A stretch of 64,000 nucleotides of DNA from Paracidovorax konjaci (GTDB lineage Bacteria > Pseudomonadota > Gammaproteobacteria > Burkholderiales > Burkholderiaceae_C): contig NZ_FOMQ01000005.1 of NCBI RefSeq assembly GCF_900112675.1, forward strand, positions 62,001 to 126,000, read 5' to 3'. Below are positions 8,953-17,367 of this stretch, in pieces. The notes below the pieces were generated by a model. That model ran no database searches, was not told where the DNA came from, and saw nothing but the letters and a program-made list of their open reading frames with translations. Position 1 is the first letter of the stretch. Each line of letters begins with the position of its first letter. The position numbers and the translations under genes were made by a program.

Positions 8953-10245
8953 ATGTCCAATCCCTTTTCCCGCCGCCTCTACCTGCGCATCTGGCTCGCC
9001 GTGGTCGGGGGCGTGGCCGTGCTCACGCTCGCCGTGGGCTGGGCCTGGCGCATCGCTTCGGAGCAGAACGCGCTGTCGCAGCCCGCGCCGCCGCCGCGCG
9101 AGATCGTGCTGCTCGATCCGGCGGGGCAGCCGGTGCTGCGGGGCCTCGCGATCCGCGTGCCGCCGTCCGAGGGCGGGCCGCCCGAGGGGCTGGAATTCCG
9201 CGTGGAGGCCGAGGGCGCCGAGCTGCCCTACACGCTGCAGTTCTCGCCGCGCATGCGGCCGCCCGGGCACGACCGGCGGGGCGGGCCCGAGGCGGCCTTC
9301 TGGACGCGGCCGCCGTTCGGCTTCCTGTGGCTGCTGGGGCTGGTGGGCGTGGCGGTGGCCGTGGGCGTGTTCCCCATCATCCGCCGGTTGCTCAAGCGAC
9401 TGGAGAACCTGCAGCGGGGCGTGCAGCGCTTCGGCGAGGGTGACCTGTCGGTGCGCGTGGCCGAGCACGGCCTCGACGAAGTGGCCGACCTCTCGCGCCA
9501 GTTCAACGCCGCTGCCGCACGCATCGAGACGCTGGTGAAGTCGCACAAATCGCTGCTGGCCAATGCATCGCACGAGCTGCGCTCACCGCTCACGCGCATC
9601 CGCATGGGGCTGGAGCTGATGCAGGGCAGCACGCCCTCCCCGGCCTTCCGCGAAGAGATCCTGCGCAACATCGCCGAGCTGGACCAGCTCGTGGACGAGA
9701 TCCTGCTCGCGAGCCGGCTGGATGCGCGCGAGGCCGACATGGGCACGGTCGAGGCGGTGGAATTGCTGGGCCTGGCCGCCGAGGAATGCGTGCGCGTGGA
9801 CGCCGAGCTGGATGCAGGCATAGGCAGCGATGCCCTCGAAGTGCAGGGCGTCGCCAAGCTGCTGCGCCGCGCGCTGCGCAACCTGCTGGAGAACGCGCGC
9901 CGCTACAGCCAGGGTGAGATCACCGTGCACCTGCAGCGCGCCGGCGGCCACGCCGAAGTGCGCGTGTGCGACCACGGCCCCGGCGTGCCGCCGGCCCAGC
10001 GCGAACGGATCTTCGAGCCGTTCTACCGCCTGCCGGGCGCGAGCGAGCGCGCGGGCGGCGTGGGCCTGGGCCTCTCGCTGGTGCGCTCCATCGCCGAGCG
10101 ACACGGCGGCAGCGTGCGCTGCGAAGACCGGCCCGACGGGCAGAGCGGCGCGTGCTTCGTGCTCTCGCTGCCGTTGGCGGGCGCCCCGGCACCGCAGTCC
10201 GGCGCCCCCGCTCTGCAGACCCCGCCCATCCCGCCCGTTCCCTGA
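8953..10245 (+). CDS. Sensor histidine kinase, partner of the 8000-8719 regulator
   Basis: 430 aa. Transmembrane segments at about residues 13-33 and 119-137 flank a small periplasmic domain of some 80 residues rich in Pro and Gly. Then come HAMP, a HisKA domain with phospho-acceptor H207 in NASHELRSPLTRIR, and an HATPase domain (NLLENARRYS, DHGPGVPP, GVGLGLSLVRS). The protein ends in a Pro-rich tail of about 20 residues. The signal cannot be deduced from the periplasmic part. Start is the ATG at 8953. Confidence 0.92.
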   Translation: MSNPFSRRLYLRIWLAVVGGVAVLTLAVGWAWRIASEQNALSQPAPPPREIVLLDPAGQPVLRGLAIRVPPSEGGPPEGLEFRVEAEGAELPYTLQFSPRMRPPGHDRRGGPEAAFWTRPPFGFLWLLGLVGVAVAVGVFPIIRRLLKRLENLQRGVQRFGEGDLSVRVAEHGLDEVADLSRQFNAAAARIETLVKSHKSLLANASHELRSPLTRIRMGLELMQGSTPSPAFREEILRNIAELDQLVDEILLASRLDAREADMGTVEAVELLGLAAEECVRVDAELDAGIGSDALEVQGVAKLLRRALRNLLENARRYSQGEITVHLQRAGGHAEVRVCDHGPGVPPAQRERIFEPFYRLPGASERAGGVGLGLSLVRSIAERHGGSVRCEDRPDGQSGACFVLSLPLAGAPAPQSGAPALQTPPIPPVP

Positions 10246-10249
10246 GCGG

Positions 10250-10273
10250 CACCCGGCCGAGGCGGGTGTTTCT
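10250..10273 (+). terminator. Possible rho-independent terminator of the two-component genes
   Basis: CACCCG (10250-10255) pairs with CGGGTG (10263-10268) over a seven-base loop and is followed by TTTCT. It starts five bases after the kinase stop codon. The short T tract makes it a weak but well-placed terminator. Confidence 0.5.
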
Positions 10274-10326
10274 CCCGCGGCGCCGCCCCGCACTGCCCTG
10301 CCCTGCCGGCCGCAGGGCTCACGGAA

Positions 10327-11637
10327 TCAAGGCCGTGCCGGCGCGCCGAGCGGCCAGCGCCAGGCCATGAAGGCGAAGAGCGCAGCCCCCAGCACCAGTG
10401 CCGATGCGGCGGCGCCCAGGCCGAGCGTGAAACCCGCCGCCTCGCTGGCCGTGTGGTGCAGCATCCAGGCCACCATCGGCGGGCCGGCGATCTGCCCCAC
10501 CCCGTAGGCGGCCGTGAGCAGGCCCGGGAAGCTGTCGCTCGCCAGGGGCCAGAGGCGCCGCGCCTCCTGCAGCGCGTAGAAGGTGATGGCGGTGAACGGC
10601 AGGCCCAGCACCAGGCTGCCCAGCGCGAACCCCGCCGCCCCCGGCCATGCCAGGCCCAGGCCGATGGCGCCCGCCTGCACGAGGTAGGCGGCCAGCAGCA
10701 GGTGGCGCCGGTCCCAGCGTGCGGGCGTGCGCGTGGAGAGCCAGGCCCCCAGCGCCACGCCGGCGCCGAAGATCGGCCAGAACAGATCCACCCAGACCGA
10801 GCCGGCCGGCAGCGCCGACCGGGCGATCACGGGCAGGAAGGTGGCGGTGACGATGTAGCCCAGCCCGGCAAGGCCGTACGCCACGGTGAGCAGCACGCGC
10901 GCCAGGACTTCGCCCTGCCCGCCCGCCATGGGCGATGTCGTAGCCGCTGCAGTCGCCGTGGCGGCCGCGGGCTGCGCGCCCTGCCGGACGGCCGCCGGGC
11001 CCGGAGCCTCCGGCGCACCGTGCACGACCGGCCACGCCGCCGCGCAGAGCACCACGGCCAGCACCCCGAACGCGGCCCAGCCCGCGGCAGCCGGCCAGCC
11101 GCCGGCCACCATCGCGCTGGCCGACAGCCCCGTGAGCAGGATGCCGAGCCCCGGCCCGCAGAAGATCAGCCCGCCCAGGGCCGGGCGGCCCAGCGCCACG
11201 AGGCGCGCCATGCACCATGCCGAGATGTTGAGGAAGACGAAGGCGCTGGCCACCCCGGCCAGGAACCGCAGCGTCGGCCAGGCGCCCGGCACGGGCAGGG
11301 CCATCGCCAGCGTCAGCACGCCCGCCGCCACCAGGCCCGCGCGCGCCATGCGCGCCGCCGGCCAGGCCCGGCCCGCGCGCCGCGCCCACCAGGGCAGCGC
11401 CATGCACAGCAGCGCGCCGAGCAAATAGCCCAGGTAATTGGCCGTGGCGAGCCAGCTGCCGCCCGCGAGCGTGAGCGCGCCGTCCTGCAGCATCATGGGC
11501 AGCAGCGGCGTGAAGGCGAATCGGCCGATGCCCATGGCCGCGCCCAGCGCCGCCATGCCGGCCAGCGCGACCGCCAGCGGGCTGTGCGCGGGCAGGGAAG
11601 GAGTGGCCTGGAGGTCGGAGGGCGGAGATAAATTCAT
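10327..11637 (-). CDS. YbfB/YjiJ-type MFS transporter
   Basis: 436 aa, 12 predicted membrane segments. The N-terminal block MAALGAAMGIGRFAFTPLLPMM and the following NYLGYLLGALL are characteristic of the YbfB/YjiJ branch of the major facilitator superfamily, whose substrates are largely unknown. A loop of about 35 residues rich in Ala and Thr separates helices six and seven. It is divergently transcribed from a LysR regulator with only 57 bases between the start codons, the classic arrangement of a LysR target, so the regulator probably controls it. Confidence 0.85.
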   Translation of the reverse strand: MNLSPPSDLQATPSLPAHSPLAVALAGMAALGAAMGIGRFAFTPLLPMMLQDGALTLAGGSWLATANYLGYLLGALLCMALPWWARRAGRAWPAARMARAGLVAAGVLTLAMALPVPGAWPTLRFLAGVASAFVFLNISAWCMARLVALGRPALGGLIFCGPGLGILLTGLSASAMVAGGWPAAAGWAAFGVLAVVLCAAAWPVVHGAPEAPGPAAVRQGAQPAAATATAAATTSPMAGGQGEVLARVLLTVAYGLAGLGYIVTATFLPVIARSALPAGSVWVDLFWPIFGAGVALGAWLSTRTPARWDRRHLLLAAYLVQAGAIGLGLAWPGAAGFALGSLVLGLPFTAITFYALQEARRLWPLASDSFPGLLTAAYGVGQIAGPPMVAWMLHHTASEAAGFTLGLGAAASALVLGAALFAFMAWRWPLGAPARP

Positions 11638-11647
11638 CTTGTTTTGT

Positions 11648-11666
11648 GATCTAATTTTTATAAATC
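11648..11666. promoter_or_regulatory. AT-rich dyad between MFS gene and LysR gene
   Basis: The 57-base intergenic region is very AT-rich against a 70% GC background. GATCTA (11648-11653) and TAAATC (11661-11666) form an imperfect dyad, with a T-N11-A type spacing as LysR regulators prefer. It probably serves both divergent promoters and autoregulation. This is inferred from position and symmetry. Confidence 0.5.
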
Positions 11667-11694
11667 ATCTCACATCGAGATTTCACATACCCCC

Positions 11695-12567
11695 ATGGAC
11701 CTCATCGCCCTCGAGATTTTCCGCGCCGTGGCCACCGAAGGCAGCGCCACGCGCGCGGCCGAGCGCCTGGGCCGTGCGCAGTCGAACGTGACCACGCGCG
11801 TGCAGCAACTCGAAGAGCAGCTGGGTGCCACGCTGTTCCTGCGGGAGGGCCGCGGCATGGTGCTCACGCCCGAGGGCGAGACCCTGCTGGGCTATGCGCA
11901 GCGGCTGCTCGCGCTGGCGGACGAGGCGGCGCAGGCCGTGCACCCGGACCGGCCCGGCGGCCGGCTGCGGCTGGGCGCCATGGAGAGCACGGCCGCGGCG
12001 CGCCTGCCCGGCCCGCTGGCCGCGCTGCATGCGCGCTGGCCCGGGGTGCGCATCGAACTGTGCACCGGCCCTTCGCGCGCCCTGGTGGAGCAGGTGCGCA
12101 CGCACGCACTCGACGCGGTGCTGGTGGCCTGGCCCCCGCCGGGCCTCGATGCGGCCGCGGACGCACTGGAGATCACCCCCGTGGTCACCGAGGCGCTGCA
12201 GCTCGCGCTGCCGGCCGCGCACGGCCCGGTGGCCGGCCCGTCCGACCTCGCCGTCGATACCCTGGCCGCCTTCGCTCCGGGGTGCACCTACCGCCGCATG
12301 GGCGAGGACTACCTCGCGCGGCGCTCGCCGGATGGCACGCTGCCGCAGGTGCTGGAACTCGCCTCCTACCATGCCATCCTGGCGTGCGTGGCCGCGGGCC
12401 GCTGCGCGGCCGTGGTGCCCCAGGCGGTGATCGATCTCATGCGCGATCCACCGCCCGTGCGGCTGGTGCCGATGGGCGAGTGCGACACGGTGCTCGTGCA
12501 GCGGCGTGGCTACCGCTCGGCAGCGCTGGATGCGCTGCGCGCGGCCCTGCCGCGACCGGGCGGCTGA
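11695..12567 (+). CDS. LysR-family transcriptional regulator
   Basis: 290 aa. The N-terminal winged helix-turn-helix is clear (FRAVATEGSATRAAERLGRA, then VTTRVQQLEEQLG and LFLREGRGMVLTPEG), followed by a periplasmic-binding-like effector domain (GRLRLGAMESTAAARLPGPL). The effector is unknown. Its divergence from the YjiJ-type transporter suggests that it regulates that gene. Start is the ATG at 11695. Confidence 0.9.
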   Translation: MDLIALEIFRAVATEGSATRAAERLGRAQSNVTTRVQQLEEQLGATLFLREGRGMVLTPEGETLLGYAQRLLALADEAAQAVHPDRPGGRLRLGAMESTAAARLPGPLAALHARWPGVRIELCTGPSRALVEQVRTHALDAVLVAWPPPGLDAAADALEITPVVTEALQLALPAAHGPVAGPSDLAVDTLAAFAPGCTYRRMGEDYLARRSPDGTLPQVLELASYHAILACVAAGRCAAVVPQAVIDLMRDPPPVRLVPMGECDTVLVQRRGYRSAALDALRAALPRPGG

Positions 12568-13096
12568 AGGCCTGCACGGCCGCGCGGCCATCAAGGACAC
12601 CCCTCCCCGCACACGGCAGGGGAAACGCATGGACGGCAGCAGGCCACGCTGCTTGCAAGCCGCCTCTACCCGCAGACACCGGGCCGTGGCAAGGGCCTGT
12701 CCATAAACAATCGTTAGGCATCGGTTCCAGAACGGCGGTGCCGGCGATGCGGCTTCCGCCCGTATGCTCTTTTCCGCCTCACGGAACGACCGTGGGCATT
12801 CCGCAAGCAGCGGCGCGGGCCTCCGGCACCGCCCGGGAAAGAGCCAACCGATGAGCGATCTCCGCGCACCCATGCGCCCCTGGCCAGGACGGCTGCTCCA
12901 CGCCGTGCAGGCGGTGCTCCGGCCCACCCGTGGCCTGGCGCCCGGGCCTGCGCTACCGCCCGTGCGCCCGGGGCCGCGCACGCCGCTCTTCCTGGTCCAC
13001 CACACGCACTGGCCGGCCTGCGCCCGTGCGGGACACGCGCAGGACTGACCGCATGCCGGCCGTGCCCGGCGCGGCCACCACAAGGAAAAAAGAGAC
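12568..13096. other. 529-base region with at most one small ORF
   Basis: This stretch separates the LysR gene from the biosynthesis-like cluster. It has no recognisable terminator and no repeat copy. A segment around 12695-12730 is locally AT-richer and could hold the cluster promoter, but I see no convincing -35/-10 pair. The only coding candidate is the 65-codon frame at 12851-13048, listed separately. Confidence 0.5.
12851..13048 (+). CDS. Small hypothetical ORF, doubtful
   Basis: 65 codons beginning ATG at 12851 after a weak AAAGAG site and ending 48 bases before the prephenate-dehydratase-like gene. The product is rich in Pro, Arg and Ala, with VHHTHWPACARAGH near its end, and has no recognised domain. 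High-GC DNA produces many such frames by chance. Its only merit is position, directly ahead of and in line with the cluster. It could be a leader or nothing at all. Confidence 0.25.
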   Translation: MSDLRAPMRPWPGRLLHAVQAVLRPTRGLAPGPALPPVRPGPRTPLFLVHHTHWPACARAGHAQD

Positions 13097-13612
13097 ATGG
13101 CAATCGAGGACATTGAAGTCATCCATACCCTGGGGCCCGCGGGCACCAATTGCGAAGCGGCGGCCCACGAGTGGTTCCGGCGGCGGGGCCGGGAGGGCTC
13201 CGTGCACCTGCACCCCACGCTGGAAGCCGCGGTGGGATCCCTGCAGGACGATCCGCGCATCGCGCTGCTCGGCTGCGTGGCCTACCCGGACCTGCACACG
13301 CTGGTGTTCTCCAATCTCGAACGCTTCCAGATGCTGGACATCTTCGTGATGCCCACCTTCAACATGGTCCTGGCCTCGCGCACGGGCGATGCGCCCGCCA
13401 CCGTCGCCACGCACCCGGCACCGCAGAAGCTCGCACCGGCCGGCGCGCAGCTCTCCTACGCCAACAGCAACGCGCAGGCGGCGCTCGACTGCCATCTCGG
13501 CAAGGCCGAGGGCTGCGTGACCACGGCCAAGGCCGCCCGGTCGCTGGGCCTGAAGACGGTGCGCGACTACGGCCCGGTGCCGATGGGCTTCACGATCCAC
13601 GCCGCCGCATGA
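13097..13612 (+). CDS. Prephenate dehydratase-like protein without ACT domain (BacA-like?)
   Basis: 171 aa. The N-terminus TLGPAGTNCEAAA (residues 11-23) matches the substrate loop of prephenate dehydratases, and NSNAQAALDC plus TTAKAARSLGL match their later blocks. The protein is much shorter than PheA-type enzymes (about 280 aa) because the ACT regulatory domain is missing. Where dehydratases have the catalytic Thr-Arg-Phe, this protein reads MGF (163-165). Loss of that motif is a feature I associate with non-aromatising relatives such as the prephenate decarboxylase BacA, so dehydration to phenylpyruvate is doubtful. A GGAAAAAAGAG site precedes the ATG. The stop overlaps an ATG in the next frame (ATGA), suggesting coupling with the next gene. 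Confidence 0.65.
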   Translation: MAIEDIEVIHTLGPAGTNCEAAAHEWFRRRGREGSVHLHPTLEAAVGSLQDDPRIALLGCVAYPDLHTLVFSNLERFQMLDIFVMPTFNMVLASRTGDAPATVATHPAPQKLAPAGAQLSYANSNAQAALDCHLGKAEGCVTTAKAARSLGLKTVRDYGPVPMGFTIHAAA

Positions 13613-13707
13613 CCGCCCAACCGGACGCCCCGGCCCGGGTCCGCGCGCGCCATGCCGCGCGGCCGCCCGGCGCTTTCTCCAGCCCGATCCCCGCTCCGCT
13701 CGACCCC

Positions 13708-14946
13708 ATGAAGACCACCCAACAGGACAAGACCGTGCAGGCGCTGGAGCGCCAGTTGAACGCGTTCCGGCAACGGCAGGCATTCGACGGCAGCATCGCC
13801 CACCCCACGCAGGAAGACCAGGCCGCGCTGCGCCGCATCCAGGCCACCGGCACCCTGCTGCACTCCCGCTACGGGCAGGCCCGCATGGTCGATGCATGGG
13901 AACGAGACATCGACGCCTGGCTGGCCGCAGGCCTCGCCACCCCGCCCTGCTTCGACCGGGTGCGCGACACCTACCAGCCGCCGCCCGACGGCATGGACGG
14001 CCTGTTCATCGGCCCGGTGATCACCGCCAACGGCCCCCCGCCGCGCGGCTACCACCTCGAATTCTTCATCGCGCGGCGCGAGGACCCGCCCGAGGTGAGC
14101 GATCTCGAATGGACCTACCCGCACCCGAAGAACAAGTGCGAATCCGCCCGCCTCCTGGCCGCCTCCGCCGGCTTCATGGAAGGCAACTGCATCGTCTTCT
14201 TCCCGGAAAACGTCCGCGCGCGCGAGAAGGTCAGCCACCAGCAGTACGCGCTGTTCTTCTTCAACAAGTTCCAGAAGATCTACGAAGAGATCACCGTGCG
14301 CAACACCGCCTCCCTGATCGGCCCGGACCTGGCCGAGTCCTGGGTGGGCGCCTCCCGCGGGATGGCCCCCGAGGACTGCTACCGCGCCCGCTGCGTGTGG
14401 GGCTACCTGCACGACTACTACCACCACCGCGGGCCGATGCCGCTGGACACGCACCTGCAGCTCAAGCTCAATTGGCACGCCGGCCTGCTGGAGGAGATCA
14501 AGGTGGACAGCCAGGTGGTGCTCGAATGCCTTGACCCGCGCATCGCCTACGGCGCCTCGGTGATCGAGTTCGTGCTGCTGGAGCGGCTGTTCCGCTACCC
14601 GCTGCAGCCCGACGTGCAGCGCAATTTCGACTCCGGCACGGGCGTGTTCCTCTTCGAATGGCTCGCGGAACACGGCGCCATCGCGGTGGACGGCGCCCGC
14701 ATCACCGCGTTCGACCGCGAGGCCATCTACGGCGCATTGCGTTCGCTGGTGGAAACCATCGAGGCCCTGGAGCGCTGCGCGCGCGGCGAGGACTACAAGG
14801 CGCTGGCGCGGCAGTTCGTGCACCGCTACCTGCATCCGCCCAGCCAGGAAGGCGACCGCTTCGACATCCCGCCGCGCATGCGGGCCGTTCTCGACGCGGC
14901 GCACCGGCCCGGGCGCGAACTGCAGTTCGCGGACCTGGCCTACTGA
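13708..14946 (+). CDS. Uncharacterised His-rich protein, putative metalloenzyme (DUF6421-like?)
   Basis: 412 aa from the ATG at 13708. An in-frame ATG at 13609 overlaps the stop of the preceding gene (ATGA) and would add 33 low-complexity residues; I cannot decide between them, though that overlap favours coupling. The protein is soluble, helical in character and has no signal peptide. Its most conserved-looking part is residues 224-267: H235, D236, H239 and H240 in YLHDYYHH, then H249, H257, E262, E263 and D267. This spacing of His and acidic residues on helices is what one expects of a metal centre. The overall sequence reminds me of the DUF6421 family known mostly from actinomycetes, but that is recollection only. 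Function unknown. Confidence 0.6.
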   Translation: MKTTQQDKTVQALERQLNAFRQRQAFDGSIAHPTQEDQAALRRIQATGTLLHSRYGQARMVDAWERDIDAWLAAGLATPPCFDRVRDTYQPPPDGMDGLFIGPVITANGPPPRGYHLEFFIARREDPPEVSDLEWTYPHPKNKCESARLLAASAGFMEGNCIVFFPENVRAREKVSHQQYALFFFNKFQKIYEEITVRNTASLIGPDLAESWVGASRGMAPEDCYRARCVWGYLHDYYHHRGPMPLDTHLQLKLNWHAGLLEEIKVDSQVVLECLDPRIAYGASVIEFVLLERLFRYPLQPDVQRNFDSGTGVFLFEWLAEHGAIAVDGARITAFDREAIYGALRSLVETIEALERCARGEDYKALARQFVHRYLHPPSQEGDRFDIPPRMRAVLDAAHRPGRELQFADLAY

Positions 14947-15072
14947 AACCGCGACCGACGACGGACCGCGCCCGGTGCGCCGGCGCCCGCACGCGGGGCG
15001 CCGCGCGGCGCGGCGAGTATGGATAAGGATACGAAGACGGGCACCGCCCCGGCCTGCGAGGAGAACGAGACC

Positions 15073-15939
15073 ATGAGCGACCTGGCCCGGACCGTCCGGC
15101 ACATCTGGCTGGACGGAGAGATCGTGGCGGGCGAAGACGCCCGCCTGCACGTGCTGAGCCACGGGCTGCATTACGCGCAGAGCGTGTTCGAGGGCATCCG
15201 CGTCTACCACGGCGAGCCGTTCCGGCTGCGCGAGCACAACCAGCGGCTGATCGATTCGGCCCGGCTGATCGGGTTCGACCTGCCCTTCGGCGCCGACACG
15301 CTGGACCGCGCCACCCTGGATCTGCTGCGCTGCGAAGGCGTGCGCACCGGCTACATCCGGCCCGTGGCCTGGCTGGGCAGCGAGACGCTGTCGATGCTGC
15401 CCACGGGCGCCACACCGCACGTGGCGATCGCGGCCTGGGACTGGCCCGACATCTTCGGCCCGCAGGCGCGCCGCGAGGGCATCACGCTCGCGGTGTCGGA
15501 ATGGCTGCGCCCAGGCCCGGCCTCCACGCCCGTGCAGGCCAAGTGCGCCGGCAACTACGCGCTGGCGGTGCTGAGCCGGCACTCGTCCGAGCGCAAGGGC
15601 GCGGACGACGCGCTGCTGCTGGACGCGCAGGGCCACGTCGCCGAGTCCACCGGCGCCAATCTCTTCATGGTGCGCGGGGGCGTGCTGGTCACGCCGCCGC
15701 CCGACTACGTGCTCAACGGCATCACCCGCCAGGCCGTGTTCGGCATCGCGCAGGCCTTGGGGCTTCCGGTGGAGGAACGCACCGTGCCGCTGCAGGAGCT
15801 GTGGGCGGCCGACGAGGTGTTCCTGTGCGGCACGGCCTATGAGATCCAGCCCGTGCGCGCCATCGACGCGCACACCTTCGCGGTGGGCGAGGTGTCGCGC
15901 GCCGTGTCGGAGCAATACCGGGCCATGGTCGGGGCCTGA
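15073..15939 (+). CDS. Class IV PLP aminotransferase (IlvE-like paralogue)
   Basis: 288 aa. Fold-type IV aminotransferase features are clear: GLHYAQSVFEGIRVY near residue 31, the PLP lysine K157 in QAKCAGNYALAVL, ESTGANLFMV near residue 195, and GITRQAV. It resembles branched-chain aminotransferase, but the window has a second, standard-length ilvE at 21196-22134, so this copy need not serve branched-chain synthesis. A GAGGAG site just before ATG 15073 sets the start over the upstream ATG at 15019. Placement between the prephenate-like cluster genes suggests that it aminates their 2-oxo-acid product. Confidence 0.8.
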   Translation: MSDLARTVRHIWLDGEIVAGEDARLHVLSHGLHYAQSVFEGIRVYHGEPFRLREHNQRLIDSARLIGFDLPFGADTLDRATLDLLRCEGVRTGYIRPVAWLGSETLSMLPTGATPHVAIAAWDWPDIFGPQARREGITLAVSEWLRPGPASTPVQAKCAGNYALAVLSRHSSERKGADDALLLDAQGHVAESTGANLFMVRGGVLVTPPPDYVLNGITRQAVFGIAQALGLPVEERTVPLQELWAADEVFLCGTAYEIQPVRAIDAHTFAVGEVSRAVSEQYRAMVGA

Positions 15940-16051
15940 CCCGGGCAGCGGCCAGGCCCGCCCTGCGCCGGTGCGTAGTCGACCGGACTGGATGGCCGGG
16001 CGCCCCGCCGACATACTCCGGGGCATCCCCACCCGCCCCAGGAGACACCCC

Positions 16052-17128
16052 ATGCCCGCCTTGCTGCCATCCACCCTCGGACTGCGCCTGCCCGTGTTCC
16101 AGGGCCCCATGACGGGCGCCGACACACCGGCCCTCGCCGCCGCGGTCTCGGAGGCCGGCGGCCTGGGCATGCTGGGCTGCGGCATGCGTTCGCCCGCCGC
16201 CATGGCGGACGCCGCGGCCGAGGTGCGGCGCCGCACCGCGCGGCCTTTCGGCATGAACCTCTTCGTGCAGGACACCCCCCGGCCCGACGAGGCGACGGTG
16301 CAGGCCGCGCTCGCGCGGCTCGCACCGCTCTACGCGCGCTTCGGCCTGGAACCGGCCGTGCCCGCGCAATGGTGCGAAGACTTCGCAGCGCAGTTCGAAG
16401 CGCTGCTGCAGGCCCGCCCGGCCGTGGCGAGCTTCACCTTCGGCATCCTCTCGGCGGCGCAGGTCGACCGGCTGCATGCCGCGGGCTGCACGGTGGTGGG
16501 CACGGCCACGACGGTCGCGGAAGCGCGCGCCTGGGAGGCCGTGGGCGCCGACGCGGTCTGCGCCTCGGGGCTCGAAGCCGGCGGCCACCGCGGCACCTTC
16601 CTGGGCGACTTCGATGCCGCGATGGTCGGCACGCTGGCGCTGGTGCCGCAGTGCGTGGACGCCCTCGCCATCCCCGTGGTCGCGGCGGGCGGCATCATGG
16701 ACGGCCGCGGCATCGCCGCCGCGCTGGCCCTGGGCGCGCAGGCGGTGCAGATGGGCACCGCCTTCCTGGTGTGCGACGAATCGGGCATCGCGCCCGCCTA
16801 CCGCCAGGCCCTGGCCACCGCGCGCGAGACCGACACCCGCACCACGCGCACGATCTCGGGCCGCCCCGCACGCGGCATCGTCAACGCGATGATGGACACG
16901 CTGGCCACCGACGAAGGCGCCGTGCCGGCCTACCCCGTGCAGAACGCGCTCACCGGCGCGCTGCGCAAGGCCGCGGCGGCCCAGGGCGATGCGCAATACC
17001 TCTCGCTGTGGGCCGGCCAGGGCGTCGCGCTCGCCCGGCCCCAGCCCGCCGCCGCGCTCGTCGAACGCCTGGAGGCCGAATGGCGCGCCGCAGCGGGCCG
17101 GGCGGCACGGGATGCGGCAGCGCCCTGA
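16052..17128 (+). CDS. Nitronate monooxygenase-family flavoprotein
   Basis: 358 aa TIM-barrel FMN enzyme. Motifs of the 2-nitropropane dioxygenase/NMO family are present: PVFQGPMTG at the N-terminus, CASGLEAGGHRG around residues 170-181 with the catalytic-type H179, VAAGGIMDGRGIAAALALGA, and AVQMGTAFL. Members oxidise nitronates, but many homologues act as enoyl reductases or on other substrates. An AGGAG site sits before the ATG at 16052. It is the last gene of the plus-strand cluster, 112 bases after the aminotransferase. Confidence 0.8.
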   Translation: MPALLPSTLGLRLPVFQGPMTGADTPALAAAVSEAGGLGMLGCGMRSPAAMADAAAEVRRRTARPFGMNLFVQDTPRPDEATVQAALARLAPLYARFGLEPAVPAQWCEDFAAQFEALLQARPAVASFTFGILSAAQVDRLHAAGCTVVGTATTVAEARAWEAVGADAVCASGLEAGGHRGTFLGDFDAAMVGTLALVPQCVDALAIPVVAAGGIMDGRGIAAALALGAQAVQMGTAFLVCDESGIAPAYRQALATARETDTRTTRTISGRPARGIVNAMMDTLATDEGAVPAYPVQNALTGALRKAAAAQGDAQYLSLWAGQGVALARPQPAAALVERLEAEWRAAAGRAARDAAAP

Positions 17129-17221
17129 CAGGGGCATGCCTTCACCCGAGCGCCGCCAGGGAAATCGCATCTGAACCCTCGGCCCGCCGTCGATGGGAGA
17201 AACTCCAGCGCTGAATCTCTC

Positions 17222-17367
17222 CCCAACGCCGCCGCCACCGGCCACCCCAGGCGCGAGCGCATCACGCCCGGAATGTCATCGAGCTGGAAGCGCCGGGTCT
17301 TGGGCGGCAGTTTCTTTTCGAGTTCCGCGCGCGTGCGCTCCCTGTCCACATGGACGATATCGCTCAC
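17222..17367 (-). pseudogene. 5' remnant of a gene, possibly DUF6402-like
   Basis: From a GTG at 17367, preceded on the minus strand by GGGGAGAAGCC as ribosome site, 48 sensible codons can be read: an acidic and basic helix (RERTRAELEKKLPPKTRRFQ) followed by LDDIPGVMRSRLGWPVAA. Beyond about 17224 the frame becomes low-quality sequence without resemblance to protein. The block IP-x-VM-x-x-x-GWPVAA resembles what I remember of DUF6402 proteins found near secretion-system loci in Burkholderiales. The gene therefore looks truncated, with its 3' part deleted. Confidence 0.45.

Noticed and set aside
8000-10245. Two-component genes as PhoP/PhoQ or another named pair
   Set aside because: The receiver and kinase families are clear, but the small Pro-rich sensor domain gives no basis for a specific name.
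14465-14485. TGGCACG followed by CTGCT-like sequence as a second sigma-54 promoter
   Set aside because: It is inside the coding sequence of the His-rich protein, with imperfect spacing and no enhancer-like palindrome nearby.
13567-16275. 902-codon open frame on the minus strand
   Set aside because: It lies antisense to four plus-strand genes with clear families and has the Arg/Ala/His/Gly-rich composition of a GC-driven shadow frame. The same applies to the long frames at 20278-23604 and 52371-55679 (plus) and 1282-2634 (minus).
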